Assembly (NCBI GenBank): GCA_017305555.1
Contig: JAFKKM010000012.1
Span: forward strand, 42,447-106,446
Reading direction: 5' to 3'
From: Hyphomicrobiales bacterium
GTDB lineage: Bacteria; Pseudomonadota; Alphaproteobacteria; Rhizobiales; Xanthobacteraceae
DNA length: 64,000 nt
The notes beneath the pieces are model-generated. The model was given only the letters and a program-made list of their open reading frames with translations, did not search any database and was not told the origin of the DNA. How positions within the stretch are numbered: the first letter of the stretch is position 1; each line of letters starts with the position of its first letter. A program made the position numbers and the translations under genes. Of this stretch, positions 63,110 to 64,000 are shown in pieces.

Positions 63110-63303
63110 GGCGGCGCATCCAACGTGGCATCGAAAATTCGTTCAATATCAGCTTCGCGAAAAAGTCGTGTCCTGCCAAGTTTCGAACAGAACGGGCGCC
63201 CCGCGGCGTCAACAGGATTCTTGGCAAGCCAATCATGCAGCCATCTGCGGGATTTCCGCAGAGCTTTTGCCGCCTCATCCATAGTGAGAGCCGTCCTACT
63301 CAT
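62905..63303 (-). CDS. Excisionase-like helix-turn-helix protein
   Basis: A 132-aa protein with an N-terminal HTH of the AlpA/excisionase type (LTMDEAAKALRKSRRWLHDW; LGRTRLFREADIERIFDATL). The last 68 residues are read in another frame over the integrase gene's start (205-base overlap), a basic serine/proline-rich tail of uncertain value. It likely controls the direction of recombination. Confidence 0.75.
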   Translation of the reverse strand: MSRTALTMDEAAKALRKSRRWLHDWLAKNPVDAAGRPFCSKLGRTRLFREADIERIFDATLDAPPCRSNSSRRERASRPTGRSGGPIAESLWTEAQKLIGKLLPGASSKRPSKPSNVVSIHQSDPSRTPQHS

Positions 63304-63481
63304 CGGCAGCACCGGAGGAGGATTCAGCCCGCTTGACGATATCGGTGACGACGGAAGTGAGGGCCAGTTGTTCGCGAGCGGCGCGTTTGTCGGACAGGCT
63401 CATGGCGAGCGCATGGCTTATGAGTGCCAGCTTCTTGAGCGCCAGAACTTCAACCATGGTGAGATCAATAGTAGCCATCAT
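63296..63481 (-). CDS. Small hypothetical protein before the excisionase-like gene
   Basis: A 61-aa helical protein (MMATIDLTMVEVLALKKLAL; ISHALAMSLSDKRAAREQLA), with GGGGAAG before the ATG at 63481 and an 8-base overlap with the excisionase-like gene. The longer frame to 63565 lacks this support. No family is recognised. Confidence 0.6.
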   Translation of the reverse strand: MMATIDLTMVEVLALKKLALISHALAMSLSDKRAAREQLALTSVVTDIVKRAESSSGAADE

Positions 63482-63657
63482 CACTTCCCCATCGGCGGCG
63501 CGGGGAGGGGTTCTATCGGCATCCAATGCGTAGGTTTGTTCTCGACGGAAAACCCGGCCGTCCACCAGGTGTTGGAAAAGGCAACCTGAGGGAACCTAGA
63601 CGGGGTCAGCAATAAAATCATCTGCCGCCCTTCCTTCGGCGCTTCCTCAATCCCGCA

Positions 63658-64000
63658 GTGCAGCGGCTACCCGGCTTAGAGGATTTGACCGACGCGGAGG
63701 TTGAAGCCGTCCGCGAGCTATTTGATCTAGAATATTATCTAGACAAGTATGCTGACATCCGTAATTCTGGAGTCGATCCATTTGAACACTTCATGATTCA
63801 TGGGTGGAAAGAGGAACGAAACCCAAGCCAAGAATTCGATGTGTCATTCTACAATAATAGATACTTGCGTCCTGTCAATCTTAAGAAAAACCCGATCATT
63901 CATTACGTAATGAATCGTGATCATCAGGATCTCTATACTAATCAAGATTTATTAATCGTATCGGAACTAAGCGTTATTGATAACGTCGTGGATTTCATCC
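63658..64000 (+). CDS. Glycosyltransferase-associated repeat protein (3' partial)
   Basis: The frame is open to the right edge. It reads RELFDLEYYLDKYADIRNSG, then DPFEHFMIHGWKEERNPSQE, FDVSFYNNRYLRPVNLKKNP, IIHYVMNRDHQDL: two copies of the FDxxYYLxxYxD...PxxHxxxxGxxExRxPS unit that precedes glycosyltransferase domains in alphaproteobacterial surface-polysaccharide genes. The frame opens after a stop at about 63613 and reads LPPFLRRFLNPAVQ before any ATG; GTG 63658 is a guess, so the 5' end may be truncated. It is clearly AT-richer than the rest of the window, suggesting acquired DNA. Confidence 0.72.
   Translation, partial: MQRLPGLEDLTDAEVEAVRELFDLEYYLDKYADIRNSGVDPFEHFMIHGWKEERNPSQEFDVSFYNNRYLRPVNLKKNPIIHYVMNRDHQDLYTNQDLLIVSELSVIDNVVDFI

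Noticed and set aside
1..64000. CRISPR arrays or other regular repeat arrays
   Set aside because: No set of evenly spaced identical repeats was seen; the repeats found are single dispersed palindromes.

Overview
The window looks like chromosomal DNA of an alphaproteobacterium of the Bradyrhizobium/Rhodopseudomonas/Afipia group (Nitrobacteraceae). The evidence is high GC, the ccmI-ccmE-ccmF-ccmH block followed by a Do-type protease, a two-component pair and glnE, a CYP199-type P450, many branched-chain-type ABC transporters, and short palindromic repeats typical of this group. No rRNA, tRNA or CRISPR array was found.

Left part (1-13225): a head/tail cluster in the exact order of the RcGTA-type gene transfer agent (capsid, adaptor, stopper, tail terminator, tail tube, two tail-assembly proteins, tape measure), ending with a GH19 endolysin and a 3TM GTA-type holin. 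It is interrupted twice. Six ordinary cellular genes sit between the capsid and adaptor genes: a 71-aa protein, PRC-barrel, CsbD, a small secreted protein, a YbaY/META protein and a trypsin-like protease. After the tape measure, the expected tail-tip genes (g12-g15) are missing; in their place are an IS1595-type transposase gene, a PemK/MazF-type toxin-antitoxin pair and a tail fibre that has lost its 5' end. The particle is therefore probably defective.

Core block (13311-32437): a PhoPQ/FeuPQ-like pair, a 464-aa unknown protein, cytochrome c maturation genes, a DegP-type periplasmic protease, a second response regulator/histidine kinase pair, glnE, a PAS histidine kinase and a CDF metal transporter. 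A 113-bp palindromic repeat lies in frame at the start of ccmH.

Metabolic block (32558-54879): on the minus strand, a GntR regulator, a formyl-CoA transferase, a 2-dehydropantoate-2-reductase-like enzyme and a quinone oxidoreductase-like enzyme, with a branched-chain-type ABC operon upstream that contains a permease-ATPase fusion. Next come a CYP199-like P450 divergent from a LuxR-type regulator with a perfect palindrome midway between them, a second complete ABC operon with a Tat-type binding protein, a TetR regulator, pncB, an orphan ABC binding protein, a lipoprotein, and a FAD monooxygenase paired with a small zinc protein. The theme is uptake and breakdown of organic or aromatic acids.

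Right part (55149-64000): an unknown membrane protein, an alpha/beta hydrolase, a large membrane protein, cysE, a DUF3126 protein, two small membrane proteins and a gamma carbonic anhydrase. At 62045 an integrative element begins (integrase, overlapping excisionase-like gene, small ORF). It leads into an AT-rich gene, cut by the window edge, with repeats of the kind found in surface-glycan glycosyltransferases.
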